Positions 62,127-64,000 of a DNA stretch of 64,000 bases are shown piece by piece (position 1 is the stretch's first letter; each line of letters starts with the position of its first letter). Below the pieces are notes generated by a model. That model was not told the DNA's origin, did not search any database, and saw only the letters and a list, made by a program, of their open reading frames with translations. This stretch comes from Cololabis saira (taxonomy: Eukaryota; Chordata; Actinopteri; Beloniformes; Belonidae), in contig NC_084601.1 in NCBI RefSeq assembly GCF_033807715.1, forward strand, positions 1,271,001 to 1,335,000, written 5' to 3'. Made by a program: the position numbers and the translations under genes.

Positions 62127-62846
62127 CAGTACTCGAGTTGTAAAAGAATCAGGGGGGATGGTGGATTTGATCATATGGGGACAGATAATTTGTGCTGATT
62201 ACAAATAATATAATATATTACAAATAATAGCAGTGACCAAAACACCTGCAGAAATACTGCAGGAATGACATAGCAGCAGTTAAATGCAGCCTTCTGTAAG
62301 CTTTAAATATCCACTGGGCTTACATCAAATACATCAAAACACAACAATAAAAAACACTTTTCTGAACTTATCAATATGACTCTGTCCTTCACAGGATAAG
62401 TAACATGGATCACTGCAAAAACTCACAATCTTAACAAGAATATTTGTCTTATTTCTATTTAAAATGTCTCATTTTAGTAAAAAAAATCTCATTACACTTA
62501 AAACAAGACTAATCACTGGAAAAAACAACAATTTTCACCTGTTTCAAGTAGATTTTCACTTGAAATAAGTAGAGTTTTTTGCTTGTAATAAGAAGATAAA
62601 TCTTTTTACTACTTATTTCAAGTGAAAATGTACTTGAAACAGGTGAAAATTGTCAAATAAGTTATTTTTCTGGTGATGACTCTAAATGTTGAAATAGCAG
62701 TAAAACCACATTCATTGATGAAATGACATAAGGGATGGAAAGGGGGGATGGCAGTTTTACAGGGGGGATGATTTGGACCGTTTTTATTTCAGGGGGGGAT
62801 GATTTGGACCGTTTTTATTTCTCATCCCCCCTCAACTCCAGTACTG
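62127..62846. mobile_element. CAGTACT hairpin element, copy 4, with shortened hairpin
   Basis: It starts CAGTACTCGAGTTGTA and ends CAACTCCAGTACTG. It carries two 30-bp internal units. The central palindrome is shorter than in the other copies because matching segments (the ATCTGCCAGTGG block and its mirror) are missing from both arms (62571-62618). Flanks share only TATA at the start, so the target duplication is not clear. Confidence 0.9.
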
Positions 62847-63749
62847 TATATGAGCCACAAATTGAACGTAATCATCACAGACCGTTACAATGTTATACAT
62901 TATAAAGGCAATGCTGCCACCTGCTGGTCAAATTCTCACCTTACCTACTTTTGGGGGACGTTCACAATAGCCAACAATTAAAGATGGAAATGATGTGTGC
63001 ATTTAAATTAAAAGGCAGGGTTTTGAGTTTGAGTAAAACAAATGTGAAAATTAAATTTGAAGAATTCTGTGAGTTTTCTAGAAAAGATTAGGTTCAAAGT
63101 TAAAGAAATGATTCAGGCTATTGACTTTCCACAGATTTCTGATGGCCAACCACGCTCCCCCAGGCCCCACAACTGGTACAAAACACCACTGAGTTTTAAA
63201 ACCAGATGATTTTATTACTCTGATAAATACAGCTCATGTTCAGTGTTTGCTGATTGACTGTTAAACTGCGCTGAGCCCCGTGTGGGCGGCTGCCGTCTGT
63301 CCCCCCGCCCCGTCTCGCCCCGCCTCGTCACAGCTAAACCATTCAGCCCGGGATAAACGGGAAGCCGTGTCCTGGTCTGCTGGGAAACCCCTGCCCTCGT
63401 ACGCTGCTACGTTTGAGCTGACGTCAGAAACTGGAATTCAAATCTTCCTTCCATCTCGAGCTCCGTATTGTTACAATATATTAACACCCAACCGATGTCT
63501 GACATTAGACAAGAAAACAATATTAACAGTAAGAGGCTTTCATCCATAGTCTAATATGATAGCACATATTTAGCACGTCAGATATTCATCTGTTTCCTAA
63601 GAAGTTCAAATATCTGTTGAGATAAGTACGAAGTAAAAATACAGTTCTGATCTCTTCTTTGTCTTGGTCCAAACCTCCATTTAAAACAGATAGATGATTC
63701 CCCCCCCAGTAGTTTCCATCTACAGGACTGTCTCGGAAAATTAGAATAT
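62847..63749. other. Downstream stretch, no gene recognised
   Basis: An 89-codon frame (63280-63549, +) has no family resemblance. TCTCGGAAAATTAGAATATTG at about 63731 looks like a piece of a known vertebrate repeat (from memory). Nothing else is assigned. Confidence 0.45.
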
Positions 63750-64000
63750 TGCCGTCCCTGACCCACCAGTCTGGCCCTCGGCAGGAGGGTCCCCCCTGAT
63801 GAGCCTGGTCCTGCTCAAGGTTTCTTCCTCCTAAAGGGGAGTTTTCCTTGCCACTGTTTGGCTTAAGGTTTTTCTCCCACTAGGGGAGTTTTTACCTGCC
63901 ATTGTTTATGTAATAATTGCTCGGGGGTCATGTTCTGGGTCTCTGGAAAGCGTCTAGAGACAACTCTGTTGTATTAGACGCTATATAAATAAAATTGAAT
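63750..64000 (+). mobile_element. L2-type LINE 3' end reaching the window edge
   Basis: CTCCTAAAGGGGAGTTTTCC, then TTTGGCTTAAGGTTTTTCTC, TTTTTACCTGCCATTGTTTA and GCGTCTAGAGACAACTCTG, ending ATAAATAAAATTGAAT at the last base. This is the same 3' end as the minus-strand copies at 23185 and 28547. The copy here is 5'-truncated and its repeat tail continues outside the window. Confidence 0.88.

Noticed and set aside
63280..63549. 89-codon + strand frame near the right end
   Set aside because: No recognisable domain and no splice or promoter context. Its length is expected by chance in GC-richer DNA.

Overview
The window looks like vertebrate, most likely teleost fish, genomic DNA. It contains short coding exons with GT-AG splice sites set in very large introns, long (AT)n, (GT)n and (AAAG)n microsatellites, and a dense mix of non-autonomous DNA transposons (hAT-like, PIF/Harbinger-like, TTAA-target and foldback elements) and 5'-truncated LINEs (L2/CR1 clade and L1/Tx1 type) typical of fish. 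There are no bacterial operons, and I see no CRISPR array or viral gene.

One host gene can be supported: the 3' part of a class 6 semaphorin on the + strand, best matched to SEMA6C. Five exons with consistent reading phase were found: 8735-8793, 9280-9333, 46409-46659 (transmembrane exon), 48947-49066 and 51359-52682 (last exon). They encode about 600 residues: the end of the PSI-proximal region, the juxtamembrane stalk, one transmembrane helix and a long low-complexity cytoplasmic tail ending in the family's SLKP..PPKP motif and a KYNY C-terminus. The Sema domain exons were not found and should lie before position 1. The last exon is open only if one base of an 11-G run (52370-52380) is discounted.

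Layout: 1-8734 is intron or upstream sequence with an hAT-like element, a palindromic MITE, a near-perfect 76-bp-arm hairpin, an L1/Tx1 LINE tail and a foldback element. 9334-46408 is a 37-kb intron separating the stalk from the membrane exon, packed with nested repeats. These include a 2.4-kb GC-rich 36-bp minisatellite with higher-order structure (23655-26077), an L2 inserted in an older L2 (28384-30330), and a 1.8-kb Harbinger-like element with a Myb-like gene remnant (36096-37882). Introns 46660-48946 and 49067-51358 each carry further insertions. 52683-64000 is 3' UTR and/or intergenic DNA with four more DNA elements and a LINE 3' end entering from the right edge.

I found no clear new functional system. 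The most interesting signals concern genome structure: the higher-order minisatellite whose units look like tRNA/SINE A-box heads, matched losses on both arms of a transposon hairpin, several nested insertions, an internal VNTR that varies between element copies, and the apparent frameshift in the semaphorin tail. Family names of repeats come from recognition by eye, not from a database search.
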